The notes under the pieces are model-generated. The model did not search any database and was not told where the DNA came from. It saw nothing but the letters and a program-made list of their open reading frames with translations. From the NCBI RefSeq assembly GCF_009363115.1, contig NZ_CP045298.1, positions 2,594,001-2,658,000 on the forward strand: a stretch of DNA of 64,000 nucleotides, read 5' to 3'. Source of the DNA: Paenibacillus brasilensis (lineage in GTDB: Bacteria > Bacillota > Bacilli > Paenibacillales > Paenibacillaceae). Position numbers and translations under genes: made by a program. This document shows, one piece after another, positions 42,243-51,636 of the stretch. The number at the start of each line of letters is the position of its first letter. The first letter of the stretch is position 1.

Positions 42243-43981
42243 AAGAATCAATCGTATACAAACGGTTGGCGGCAACATTTAGACCTCATCTGAAGACGGT
42301 GGCTATCATTTTGGCATGTTTAATCGTATCAGCGGGCTTGAATATATTATTGCCTTTGACAAGCAAGATTATTGTGGATCAAGGTCTCCTGAAGGGGGAT
42401 ATGCAGGCTGTAATCCTGTACACTTCTGCTGCGTTTTTAATCGTTTGCTTGGACAAGCTGCTGAACGTGTGTAAAGAAAACTTTCGTGCAGGCTTAAGCG
42501 CACAGGTTACCTTCTCTTTATTTGAAAAGGCGTATCTGCATCTGACAAGAATCCGAATGAGTTATTTTAACCGAACCAATGAAGCTGAACTGCTAAACCA
42601 AATTAGTACAGATGTAGGCAATGTATCGAGGATCACGGATAGCGGAATATTTTTTATCATTATGCAGGCGTTCAGCATGATTGGTGGTTTATGCGGATTG
42701 CTGCTCATTAACTGGAAGATGACTGTAATTGTGCTGTGCTTTTTGCCCATCAAATATGTCGTTGTGAAGTATTTTGTGAAGCGCAGAAAAAGACTGGTGG
42801 GGGATTTAATTGAAGGCAGTAGTGACTTTGCCCAGTGGTTTGGGGAATCTATCGGAGGCATGAAGGAACAGCGAATGTTTGGTCTTATTCCACATAGGCA
42901 CCAGCAGTTCTCATCCAGGCAGCGTCGAATTGTAGATTCGGAACGGAAGTTATCACTTCTGGACGCGTGGAATATCGCTTCGGAATCAATTTTAGTTCAA
43001 CTCCTCATGATGCTTCTGTATGTTGTTGGAGCTAATCTTATTTTTCGTTTACAGCTCAGTGTAGGCGGTATTTTTGCCTTTGTTTCTTACAGTGCCTATG
43101 TTACCACACCTGTTTTCGCTATTTTAAATATTGGTTACATTCTGGCTGAAGTGGTTCCTTCCTCCATTCGATATTATCAGTTTTTGGATTGGGCGGAGGA
43201 AGAGACATCTAATTCGGTCACTCCAGCGTCTGTCCTTTCAGATCCGCCCCTCGAAAATCATATTGCATTTCATAATGTTTCTTTTTCCTATGCCAAGGAT
43301 GAACCCGTCCTGTCCCGCTTGAATTTTAGGATTGCCCGGGGGGAAAAGGTAGCGATCATTGGGGCAAATGGAGCAGGGAAGTCTACGCTGCTGGATTTGA
43401 TGATGAGATTCACCCAGCCTGATCAGGGGATGATCACTTATGACGGCATTGACATTCAAAGCTATGAAATAGATGCGTATCGAAGTCAAATCGCTTTGGT
43501 AAGCCAGCAGGTGTATTTATTTGATACGACTATTCTTGACAATATCTGCTTGGGCGCAGAAGTCTCTGAAGATACAATGAAGGCTATTATCGCTGAGGTG
43601 GGACTGGAAGAATTGGTCCACAGCTTGGCGTATGACTTCCACATAGGCTCCAATGGCTCCAGGCTATCGGGTGGACAAAGACAGAAAATTGCCATGGCTC
43701 GGGCCTTGGTCAGGGAAGCGCCATTGTTTATTTTTGATGAGGTGACCTCCAATTTGGATACGGCAGCCAGGCTAAATGTCCAGCAATTGTTGAAGACCCG
43801 TTTACGTGACAAGACCGTAATGATCGTTACACATCGGAGCGAGGTATTAGCACATGTCGATAAAGTCATTTTGCTGGAGAAAGGCGAGCCTGCTCAAATA
43901 GGGTCACATTCCTATTTTATGAACGGTCATGCCGGTTACAGAGAATGGGTATTCGAGCATGAAGAGGCTGCAATAAAATAA
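42239..43981 (+). CDS. ABC exporter (fused membrane and ATPase domains) of the RiPP cluster
   Basis: Half-transporter of 580 residues: six membrane helices in the first ~310 residues, then the ATPase with Walker A IIGANGAGKST, signature LSGGQRQKIAMAR, Walker B LFIFDEVTSNLD and H-loop VTHRSE. There is no N-terminal C39 peptidase domain, so leader removal needs another protease; the S8 enzyme downstream is the candidate. GGGGGGAAAGG precedes the ATG. First gene before the Cys-rich precursor, hence likely exports the mature peptide or gives immunity. ABC call certain; cargo inferred. Confidence 0.9.
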   Translation: MKESIVYKRLAATFRPHLKTVAIILACLIVSAGLNILLPLTSKIIVDQGLLKGDMQAVILYTSAAFLIVCLDKLLNVCKENFRAGLSAQVTFSLFEKAYLHLTRIRMSYFNRTNEAELLNQISTDVGNVSRITDSGIFFIIMQAFSMIGGLCGLLLINWKMTVIVLCFLPIKYVVVKYFVKRRKRLVGDLIEGSSDFAQWFGESIGGMKEQRMFGLIPHRHQQFSSRQRRIVDSERKLSLLDAWNIASESILVQLLMMLLYVVGANLIFRLQLSVGGIFAFVSYSAYVTTPVFAILNIGYILAEVVPSSIRYYQFLDWAEEETSNSVTPASVLSDPPLENHIAFHNVSFSYAKDEPVLSRLNFRIARGEKVAIIGANGAGKSTLLDLMMRFTQPDQGMITYDGIDIQSYEIDAYRSQIALVSQQVYLFDTTILDNICLGAEVSEDTMKAIIAEVGLEELVHSLAYDFHIGSNGSRLSGGQRQKIAMARALVREAPLFIFDEVTSNLDTAARLNVQQLLKTRLRDKTVMIVTHRSEVLAHVDKVILLEKGEPAQIGSHSYFMNGHAGYREWVFEHEEAAIK

Positions 43982-44085
43982 TGAAAAAAACAAACGCTTT
44001 CATAGTGTGATTTAACACCATGCAAGGAATTAGTATAGGTGAACACCCTTTTACATCATATTATGAATGGGAGGAGTAGTTTAAC

Positions 44086-44271
44086 ATGCGTAAGCTTGTG
44101 AAAAGAAGTGCAAATGCAGGCGACACGATTGAGGCATTTGGCTGTGGTTGTTCCTGTTATTGTCCTTGCTCCTGTTATTGCGCAGGCAGTCTGACTCGAA
44201 GCTCCAATACTCAGCGAGAAAGTGACGGCTCTTATCGCAGAGATAATGGAACTGGAATTGGCAATTATTAA
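44086..44271 (+). CDS. Cys-rich RiPP precursor peptide, CLI_3235 (Clo7bot) type
   Basis: Sixty-one residues: leader-like MRKLVKRSANAGDTIEAFG, then a core with seven cysteines strictly alternating with G, S, Y, P, S, Y (Cys20, 22, 24, 26, 28, 30, 32), then a polar tail of 29 residues rich in Ser, Arg, Asn and Gly. The KL..K...N...TIEAFGC start resembles the CLI_3235/TIGR04065 bacteriocin-precursor family of Clostridium. GGGAGGAG precedes the ATG. It is immediately followed by a radical SAM/SPASM maturase, as in that family. Core chemistry (probably thioether or other radical-made cross-links on Cys) is inferred. The long tail after the core is notable. Confidence 0.88.
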   Translation: MRKLVKRSANAGDTIEAFGCGCSCYCPCSCYCAGSLTRSSNTQRESDGSYRRDNGTGIGNY

Positions 44272-44288
44272 GCTTGTATCTGTATGGA

Positions 44289-44312
44289 GGGGCCTGGGAA
44301 TTCCAGGCTCTT
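44289..44312 (+). terminator. Hairpin between precursor and maturase genes
   Basis: GCCTGG (44292-44297), loop GAATT, CCAGGC (44303-44308), then TCTTCTGT. Weak terminator or RNA-processing hairpin; it would leave more precursor than enzyme mRNA. Confidence 0.5.
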
Positions 44313-44344
44313 CTGTCCACATCAAAACAGAGTAGGTGTGAATT

Positions 44345-45799
44345 ATGAACATTTGCCAACCCTTTATATACACATTTCAGACGAGACTCCACCATTATGT
44401 ATATGATGTCAATACCAACTTGATCCTGCGGATTAAAGAGGAGGCTTATCATTTTCTGAATTCGCATTCCAGCTTCGACCTGGATCAGATGGAGGCTGCA
44501 CCGGAATTGCAGCAGTATATCCGTGATTTGTTGGATAACGGATTTTTATCTTCACAGCGTCCGCAGATTGTGATTCATCCCAAGACGAAGCATTTGGAGC
44601 ATATGCTGCAGCATCAGCTTAAGACCCTCACCTTGCAGGTAACTCAAAATTGCAATCTTAGATGTTCTTATTGCGTGTATTCAGGAGGATATGAAAATCG
44701 AGGTCATACCAGTCTGATGATGGATTTTGAGACAGCACGCAAGTGTATTGATTTTGTCATTGATCGGTCAGTAGACAGTGACCGTTTGGATTTTGGGTTT
44801 TATGGGGGAGAGCCGCTCATTAATTTTCCGTTGATCAAGCAATGTGTGGAATATATCAAGGAGCAGGTAGTGTATAGAGATGTAGGCTTTCATTTGACGA
44901 CTAATGGTACGTTGCTTAATGACGATATTTTAGCCTTTCTGGATGAACATCGTTTTGTGCTTACCATCAGTCTGGACGGAGATCAGGAGAATCATGACAG
45001 AAACAGACGGTTTGCTGTTAACGGGCGGGGCTCCTTCGATACGATCATTGCCAATGTGGACAAAATTAAAAGGAATTACCCGGCCCTTTTTGAATGGATT
45101 AATTTTAATGTGGTGCTGGATACCCGCAATGATTTTGGTTGTATCAATGATTTTTATACGAATTATGAAACATTCGAAAGTCTGTACAGTGTAAGGTCGT
45201 CCTACATTAACGATGCTTATGTGAAGGATGAAATTTTATACAGGAATGCATTTATTGAGCAGAGAGGCTATGAGGTTTTTAAAATGATGCTCTCCAAGTT
45301 TGGAAGAGTGGATGAAAGTCATGTCTCCAAGCTGATTAAGGACTATTATATTCAGTTATATTTCCGAATGTTTCATTATAGAAAGCCTTCTGCGGGGATG
45401 CCGATAGAAGCACATCATGGCGGACCCTGTGTGCCTGGTGTTCAGCGTTTGTTTGCAGATGTACATGGAAATCTGTTTCCATGTGAACGGGTGAGTGAGC
45501 AGTCGGAGGTGGTACAGATTGGAAAGGTGGACACTGGCTTTGAGGTGGATAAAATCAGCCGAATTTTAAATGTAGGAACCATCACGGAGGATGCATGTAA
45601 AAACTGCTGGAATTTTCGTTTTTGTACGCTATGTGTTGCTGTAGCAGATGATTTGCATACCTTGTCCAAGGAAAAGAAGATGAGTCATTGTTCCTCAGTC
45701 AAAAACGATATCAGACATACTTTGCTTGATTTTTGCATGATGAATGAGCTGGGATATGATTTCTCTGAGGATACGATCCTTGACTTTGAAAAAGCATGA
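44345..45799 (+). CDS. Radical SAM/SPASM peptide maturase, CcpM-like
   Basis: Peptide-modifying enzyme of 484 residues. The N-terminal ~80 residues look like a leader-binding (RRE-type) region. The radical SAM cluster is Cys103-x3-Cys107-x2-Cys110 (QNCNLRCSYC), with GGEP at 154-157. The C-terminal SPASM-type auxiliary-cluster region has Cys362, 380, 418, 421, 427, 430 and 449 (CKNCWNFRFCTLC). This set-up is that of the Cys-rich peptide maturase CcpM of the Clo7bot system (TIGR04068). Such enzymes usually make thioether links in Cys-rich cores. Its stop overlaps the next frame, showing operon coupling. Confidence 0.92.
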   Translation: MNICQPFIYTFQTRLHHYVYDVNTNLILRIKEEAYHFLNSHSSFDLDQMEAAPELQQYIRDLLDNGFLSSQRPQIVIHPKTKHLEHMLQHQLKTLTLQVTQNCNLRCSYCVYSGGYENRGHTSLMMDFETARKCIDFVIDRSVDSDRLDFGFYGGEPLINFPLIKQCVEYIKEQVVYRDVGFHLTTNGTLLNDDILAFLDEHRFVLTISLDGDQENHDRNRRFAVNGRGSFDTIIANVDKIKRNYPALFEWINFNVVLDTRNDFGCINDFYTNYETFESLYSVRSSYINDAYVKDEILYRNAFIEQRGYEVFKMMLSKFGRVDESHVSKLIKDYYIQLYFRMFHYRKPSAGMPIEAHHGGPCVPGVQRLFADVHGNLFPCERVSEQSEVVQIGKVDTGFEVDKISRILNVGTITEDACKNCWNFRFCTLCVAVADDLHTLSKEKKMSHCSSVKNDIRHTLLDFCMMNELGYDFSEDTILDFEKA

Positions 45800-45810
45800 G
45801 GGGTGTCTCC

Positions 45811-46935
45811 ATGACGAATAAATTAATCATTTTTCCGTTTGATTATGAAACGATAGCCCTGGTTAGGAATTTGAACTTATTAGGAAGTTATGGGGAAGTT
45901 GTACTTATTTCTTTTCAAGGATCGGGTATGATCGGGAAAGACGCCTGTGTAGCGGACAAGGGTGAAGTAACAGGATTCATAGTGAAGCCGGAGTCTTGTC
46001 TGGGGCAAGAAATAGAGCACTGTGATGCCATATTACTGGTACAATCCAATTTCAAGCTGGATATCGCAGAGGTTTATCTGCCGGTGATCATGAAGGCTGG
46101 ACAACTTGGCAAAAAAGTCATGTGCAATTTTACTTTGCCAGACCCGTGTATGGAGTTCATCCAGTCCTGTGAGGATCATGATCACAAGCTGATTTTAAAA
46201 AATACATTTGATGTACGCGCGGAACATATTTCGCCGCCAGATCCAAGCTCTGCTATCCATGATTTTTTTACACCCGTTTTGTTTGTACTAGGTCTGAACG
46301 AGCGAACCCACAAGCTTAATTTGCAGCTTAACATTCGGCAGAAGCTTGAAGCGCAAGGATACCGGGTATCGCAAATCACATCTAATGGATGCGGAGAGCT
46401 GATAGGCGCACATTCATTTCCACAGTTTATGTTTGAGGGCGGTATGACCGAAGCGCAGAAGATTATCATGTTTAATCGCTATTTGAAAAAAATAGAGCAG
46501 AGCGAAAAACCTGACCTGATACTCGTAGGTATCCCTGGCGGGATTGTCCCCTTTAATAATACGTTCACGAATTATTTTGGAGTAACTTCATTTTTGGTAT
46601 CCCGTGCTGTCAGACCGGACGGTCTAATCTGTTGTCTCCATTACGATAGCTACAATTTAAAATATTTGGAGCATGTGCAACAGTATATGGAAAACCGTTT
46701 TTCCTCTTCATTGTTGGGATACGCCTTGTGTAATAATGTATTCGATAGTTACTCTTCTTCCACGGTGAACATGCAATATGCTTCTGTTGATAATCGTTTC
46801 GTGGAAGAGAAAAAACAAGAGTTTTCTAATTATTCTGTGCCAATACTCAATCCGTCTAACGATGAAGATATGAGCAAGCTGGCGAACGATATTTTACACT
46901 ATTTTTCGGTTGAGCATCATGTAGTTCAGTTGTAA
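45811..46935 (+). CDS. Peptide maturation system protein, TIGR04066-like
   Basis: About 374 residues. The ATG at 45811 has GAGGGGTG six bases before; an ATG at 45796 is also in frame and overlaps the maturase stop. Sequence starts TNKLIIFPFDYETIALVRNLNLLG, with an alternating strand-helix pattern (VVLISFQGSGMIG; AILLVQSN), and has VLFVLGLNERTHKLNLQLNIRQKLEAQGYRV followed by KPDLILVGIPGGIVPFNN. The latter resembles a P-loop-less nucleotide-binding or NIF3-like fold, but no catalytic motif is clear. Family of unknown function found with CLI_3235 precursors. Assignment from memory of that gene set. Confidence 0.75.
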   Translation: MTNKLIIFPFDYETIALVRNLNLLGSYGEVVLISFQGSGMIGKDACVADKGEVTGFIVKPESCLGQEIEHCDAILLVQSNFKLDIAEVYLPVIMKAGQLGKKVMCNFTLPDPCMEFIQSCEDHDHKLILKNTFDVRAEHISPPDPSSAIHDFFTPVLFVLGLNERTHKLNLQLNIRQKLEAQGYRVSQITSNGCGELIGAHSFPQFMFEGGMTEAQKIIMFNRYLKKIEQSEKPDLILVGIPGGIVPFNNTFTNYFGVTSFLVSRAVRPDGLICCLHYDSYNLKYLEHVQQYMENRFSSSLLGYALCNNVFDSYSSSTVNMQYASVDNRFVEEKKQEFSNYSVPILNPSNDEDMSKLANDILHYFSVEHHVVQL

Positions 46936-46948
46936 TGGAGGGGAGAAC

Positions 46949-47224
46949 ATGAACTTTACACAGGATGTAACAGGAACAGGAATAAAACTGGAAAATATAT
47001 TTTGGAAGCTTTTTAACATAAAAGTAGGGGAGATCAATAAAGAGGCTACTTTACTGGGTCCCGATATGAAGTTGTTTCCCAGAGATCTGGTGTATCTATT
47101 ATTTGAGGTCGAGCAAAGCTTCGCTATCCGAATTCCGGAAGAGCGTATATTGGGAGGGGGGTTGCTTACATATAACAGCTTGTATGAGACGATAAAGAGC
47201 TGCTTAACAGTGGAAAAGGAATGA
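46949..47224 (+). CDS. Acyl-carrier-related protein of the peptide maturation system (no visible attachment Ser)
   Basis: Ninety-one residues with the four-helix length and pattern of acyl carrier proteins: LENIFWKLFNI, an L-x-P-x loop, then RDLVYLLFEVEQSFAIRIPEE and TYNSLYETIKSCL. The phosphopantetheine Ser in D-S-L is absent; the equivalent loop reads GPDMKLFPRD. So it is probably a non-acylated scaffold, as described for ACP-related proteins (TIGR04069) of the same Clostridium cluster. GGAGGGG precedes the ATG; 13 bases after the TIGR04066-like gene. Confidence 0.78.
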   Translation: MNFTQDVTGTGIKLENIFWKLFNIKVGEINKEATLLGPDMKLFPRDLVYLLFEVEQSFAIRIPEERILGGGLLTYNSLYETIKSCLTVEKE

Positions 47225-47237
47225 AGGATTTGTGAAA

Positions 47238-47315
47238 ATGATGATAAAACATACAAAAAAATCCGATATACCTCTAGAATCACTTATTAGAAGAGAATTG
47301 GAGGTTTTAGGATGA
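47238..47315 (+). CDS. Twenty-five-codon ORF coupled to the coiled-coil gene
   Basis: MMIKHTKKSDIPLESLIRRE then LEVLG and TGA. GAAGGA lies nine bases before the ATG, and the stop overlaps the next ATG (47312-47315, ATGA). Basic amphipathic peptide. It contains the ribosome site of the next gene, so it may act only for coupling. No homologue recognised. Confidence 0.45.
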   Translation: MMIKHTKKSDIPLESLIRRELEVLG

Positions 47316-48094
47316 ATGTATCGTTTACATCATCTCACCAATCGCCGTTCCGCACCACAGATAACAACCGACTTGAACAACGGCACCCCGTTTCCGCTCA
47401 GGCTGAAAGAAAGGGTATAGGCAAGCCGCAAAACAAGATTATTCAACAATTGACAGAGCAAAAGCAAAATTTGATGGAGAGGCGTTCGGACTATGTAAGT
47501 AATGCTCTCAAGCGTGGTCTCGGTCCTGAGGCTGTAAAGGCTGAAATGGAGGAGATAGATAAGCAGATTCAGCAAATTGACGAGAACATTCAAAAGCAGA
47601 CACTGGAAGAACAAAAAAAAGCTTTAGGCATGGATGAGGAAAGCAAAAAGGAGGCTCAGACAGGTCAACAGGAACAATATACGCCCAAGACTGCAGAGGA
47701 GCAGAGGCAAGGGCAGATCACCTATACAATGCATAGTATTGTATCTGCAAACAATGAGCTGAAGAATGCCAAAGTAACCAAAATGGCACAAATCACATTG
47801 GCAAGCGAGGCTAAGGGCTGGGAAAGCACGAACTCTGCAAAATCAGCGGCTTTGCGTGAGAAGGCAGAAGGGCTTGATGGAAATATCATGAAAATCGCTG
47901 CGAAAATTAATGAGCGTATCAGTGAAGCAGTGAACAACGAGCCGACAATTACAGATCGGGATAAACCAAAGGATGAGAAGGAAGCAAGTATAGAGACTGG
48001 CAGGGTGTGGACTGAACAAGAGCTTCATGCCTATCTGGACTCAGCTAAAGACGGGGCGAAGACTGCAGGTACGAAGGTAAATATTGCAGTTTAA
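47312..48094 (+). CDS. Coiled-coil protein of unknown function in the RiPP cluster
   Basis: Two hundred and sixty residues, hydrophilic, no signal peptide or membrane helix. Residues about 45-110 are predicted coiled coil (IIQQLTEQKQNLMERRSDY; EEIDKQIQQIDENIQKQTLE). A second helical stretch with Ala/Lys follows (KAAKINERISEAVNN-like) and the end is short and charged. The arrangement faintly recalls FlxA-like proteins. No Cys. It may be a structural or chaperone component of the cluster, or just a neighbour. GGAGG lies within the preceding 25-codon ORF. Confidence 0.7.
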   Translation: MNVSFTSSHQSPFRTTDNNRLEQRHPVSAQAERKGIGKPQNKIIQQLTEQKQNLMERRSDYVSNALKRGLGPEAVKAEMEEIDKQIQQIDENIQKQTLEEQKKALGMDEESKKEAQTGQQEQYTPKTAEEQRQGQITYTMHSIVSANNELKNAKVTKMAQITLASEAKGWESTNSAKSAALREKAEGLDGNIMKIAAKINERISEAVNNEPTITDRDKPKDEKEASIETGRVWTEQELHAYLDSAKDGAKTAGTKVNIAV

Positions 48095-48126
48095 TCCGGC
48101 TATTATGTATATGGTTTGCTGAATTA

Positions 48127-48174
48127 GGAGGGTGCTTTCAGACGAACGCTATCGTTCGCAGAAGCACCCTTTGC
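48127..48174 (+). terminator. Nested hairpin, probable terminator after the coiled-coil gene
   Basis: AGGGTGCTT (48129-48137) / AAGCACCCT (48162-48170) enclosing CGAACG (48143-48148) / CGTTCG (48153-48158), followed by the short run TTTGCTT. Separates the S8 protease gene by 70 bases, so the protease may have its own promoter. Confidence 0.6.
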
Positions 48175-48241
48175 TTACTCTAACCAGAACGAATAGAGCC
48201 GTGAGATTCATTCGCGATCCGAAGGGACAGGGGGAGAAAAA

Positions 48242-49843
48242 ATGAATGCCAAGATCCATGTAGCCATTATTGACGACGGGGTTAATACTGGCTTTTTAAA
48301 CACCCGTTTATTATATAACGTCGAGATAGCTCATGAAGGCGTAGAAGATGGACGTATCCTAAATCACGGCACGCTATGTGCGGCTATTGTACAAGCGTAT
48401 TTTCCAGATGCGGTCATCAGCAGTGTGAAAATAATGAACCATAGAAAAGGAAATGCAGTGCAGCTATGTGCCGCGTTGGATTGGTGTGTACAGCACGGTG
48501 TGCAGGTAGCTAATATCAGCCTGGGAAGTATAAATTATCGCGATCGAGGCATGCTGCGGGAAGCTGTAAATGATGCAGCTATGGCGGGATTAATTATGGT
48601 ATGTGCTGCACAAAATGGAGGACTTCTTACTTATCCGGCCTCTTTTGCTAATGTGATTGGAGTACGCTGCGATCGTAGCGGCATACTCGCAGCAGGCCAA
48701 TATACATATAATGCTGATACAGCATTCTCAAGCGGTATTGAATTTACCGCTTTTGCCAGACACGAGCTGGTGGGTGCAACTGGAGAGGTTGTACAATGTC
48801 CCAACAGCAACAGCTATGCCACTCCATTCGTTACAGCACAGGTGTGCAGATTCTTGCAGCAGTCCAAGCGTATTCCTTCCATAGAAAAGCTAAAACATAG
48901 TTTACTTAAGAAAAGTTACCGTCAGAATAGTTATCACCCAATACAGGATACGGTATTACCTGTAATGCACTACAAGCATCCGGATTGGATACGAAGCGCA
49001 TATGTGTTTAAACAGGACTCCGTAGTTGAATCGGCGGCGCCTTATTATTTTCAGACTCCATATGAAGCTCAACTACCTTATGCTAAAGTTGCTGCGGTCA
49101 TTGAACAAGTAATCCTGCGAGAGCAAGAACCACAGAATGCAACGAATAAAGCTGGAGAAAGGATAGATGACCTGACAGATACGATGGTCTTGCTAGGGGA
49201 AATGGAGCCGGTAGATTTGCAGGAAGTGGAGCAATTGGCTATACGTTATGGAAAACATGTCGTCTATATCTCTAAAAAACAACGTCACATCCCCATGCTG
49301 AATTTTTCATCTCGCCATTTGCGCTGGTGGCAGCAAGAGGAGCGTTTCTTTATGAGACAGGAGGAGACTATTGCAATCGAGGATTCTCACATACCGCTTA
49401 TTTGTATTTATTATAACAAGGACGTTGACATTCTTTATTTTTTGCATGTGTTGAGAGAGTCCTTTGCCCGGGATGAATACCAAAGCTGGATCGCGGTGGA
49501 CCAGCCTGCGGCAATGCTGTATGACATGGAGTATTTGTCCCCTTCCGCTACGATCCATGGACTACAAAAGCTGATAAGCATTGCTGGTACAATGGCTTAT
49601 AGCGCGTATGCGGATATTGTCATTTTGTGTGTAGAGGCTCTGGATATTACGGATTGCACCCAAGAACAAATGTTATCAGGCGTTGATATTGAGCTTTCTT
49701 TGACGGCGATAGCGGAGGCTGAAAACATTCAAATATCCTTACGGACAGAGCAGGAATATTTGAAAGAATGGTTCCTTCCGAATCTAAACGCGGACGATAT
49801 AGGTCGTTTTTATACAGGCTTAGAACAACTGCTGGTCAACTGA
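48242..49843 (+). CDS. Subtilisin-like (S8) serine protease of the RiPP cluster
   Basis: Five hundred and thirty-three residues, no signal peptide or propeptide. The catalytic domain begins at residue 5: Asp11 (VAIIDDGV), His42 (ILNHGTLCAA), oxyanion Asn125 (AAQNGG) and Ser191 (NSNSYATPFV). The core is compact, ending near 215. The remaining ~315 residues match no family I know (PYYFQTPYEAQLPYAKVAAVIEQVI; DDTMVLLGEMEPVD-like). A cytoplasmic S8 protease next to a peptidase-less exporter is best explained as the leader or precursor protease, as in the Clo7bot gene set. GGGGGAG precedes the ATG. Confidence 0.85.
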   Translation: MNAKIHVAIIDDGVNTGFLNTRLLYNVEIAHEGVEDGRILNHGTLCAAIVQAYFPDAVISSVKIMNHRKGNAVQLCAALDWCVQHGVQVANISLGSINYRDRGMLREAVNDAAMAGLIMVCAAQNGGLLTYPASFANVIGVRCDRSGILAAGQYTYNADTAFSSGIEFTAFARHELVGATGEVVQCPNSNSYATPFVTAQVCRFLQQSKRIPSIEKLKHSLLKKSYRQNSYHPIQDTVLPVMHYKHPDWIRSAYVFKQDSVVESAAPYYFQTPYEAQLPYAKVAAVIEQVILREQEPQNATNKAGERIDDLTDTMVLLGEMEPVDLQEVEQLAIRYGKHVVYISKKQRHIPMLNFSSRHLRWWQQEERFFMRQEETIAIEDSHIPLICIYYNKDVDILYFLHVLRESFARDEYQSWIAVDQPAAMLYDMEYLSPSATIHGLQKLISIAGTMAYSAYADIVILCVEALDITDCTQEQMLSGVDIELSLTAIAEAENIQISLRTEQEYLKEWFLPNLNADDIGRFYTGLEQLLVN

Positions 49844-50027
49844 TATTTATTAAGTACGTAACCAACTTCTTTTCGTTTATTATTATAGTTAATAATTATA
49901 TTACTCATTTAATCATAATGTTGGCCATGATAATTATGGTGTGTTATATTAAAAGCGTAAATAAAACGGCTTGTTATTCTTAGAGGTATAACGGATTTTA
50001 TTTTCGCATTCAGAGAGGATGGTTTAG
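49844..50027 (+). promoter_or_regulatory. AT-rich promoter region of the GH51 gene
   Basis: TTGGCC (49921-49926), 18-base spacer, TATATT (49945-49950), about 80 bases upstream of the GTG start. No clear cre site or operator. Confidence 0.45.
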
Positions 50028-51542
<1,515 letters not shown>

Positions 51543-51581
51543 TTCTCTTCTGCAATAGGTAGGTCTTATTTGTAGCTAAAT

Positions 51582-51636
51582 AAGCTCGCATTCTCTCTTG
51601 TAATGACCTACAAGAGAAGAAGTGCGGGCTTTTTGT
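51582..51636 (+). terminator. Intrinsic terminator of the GH51 gene
   Basis: Long stem AGCTCGCATTCTCTCTTGTA / TACAAGAGAAGAAGTGCGGGCT with a few mismatches, then a T run. Confidence 0.85.

Noticed and set aside
42239..43981. Bacteriocin exporter with C39 peptidase (peptidase-containing ABC transporter)
   Set aside because: The N-terminus goes directly into membrane helices; no Cys-His peptidase motif is present.
44086..44271. Lanthipeptide or metallothionein
   Set aside because: No LanB/LanC/LanM-type genes; the adjacent radical SAM maturase and the leader sequence favour a radical-modified RiPP. A metallothionein would not be expected to sit in a maturase/exporter operon.
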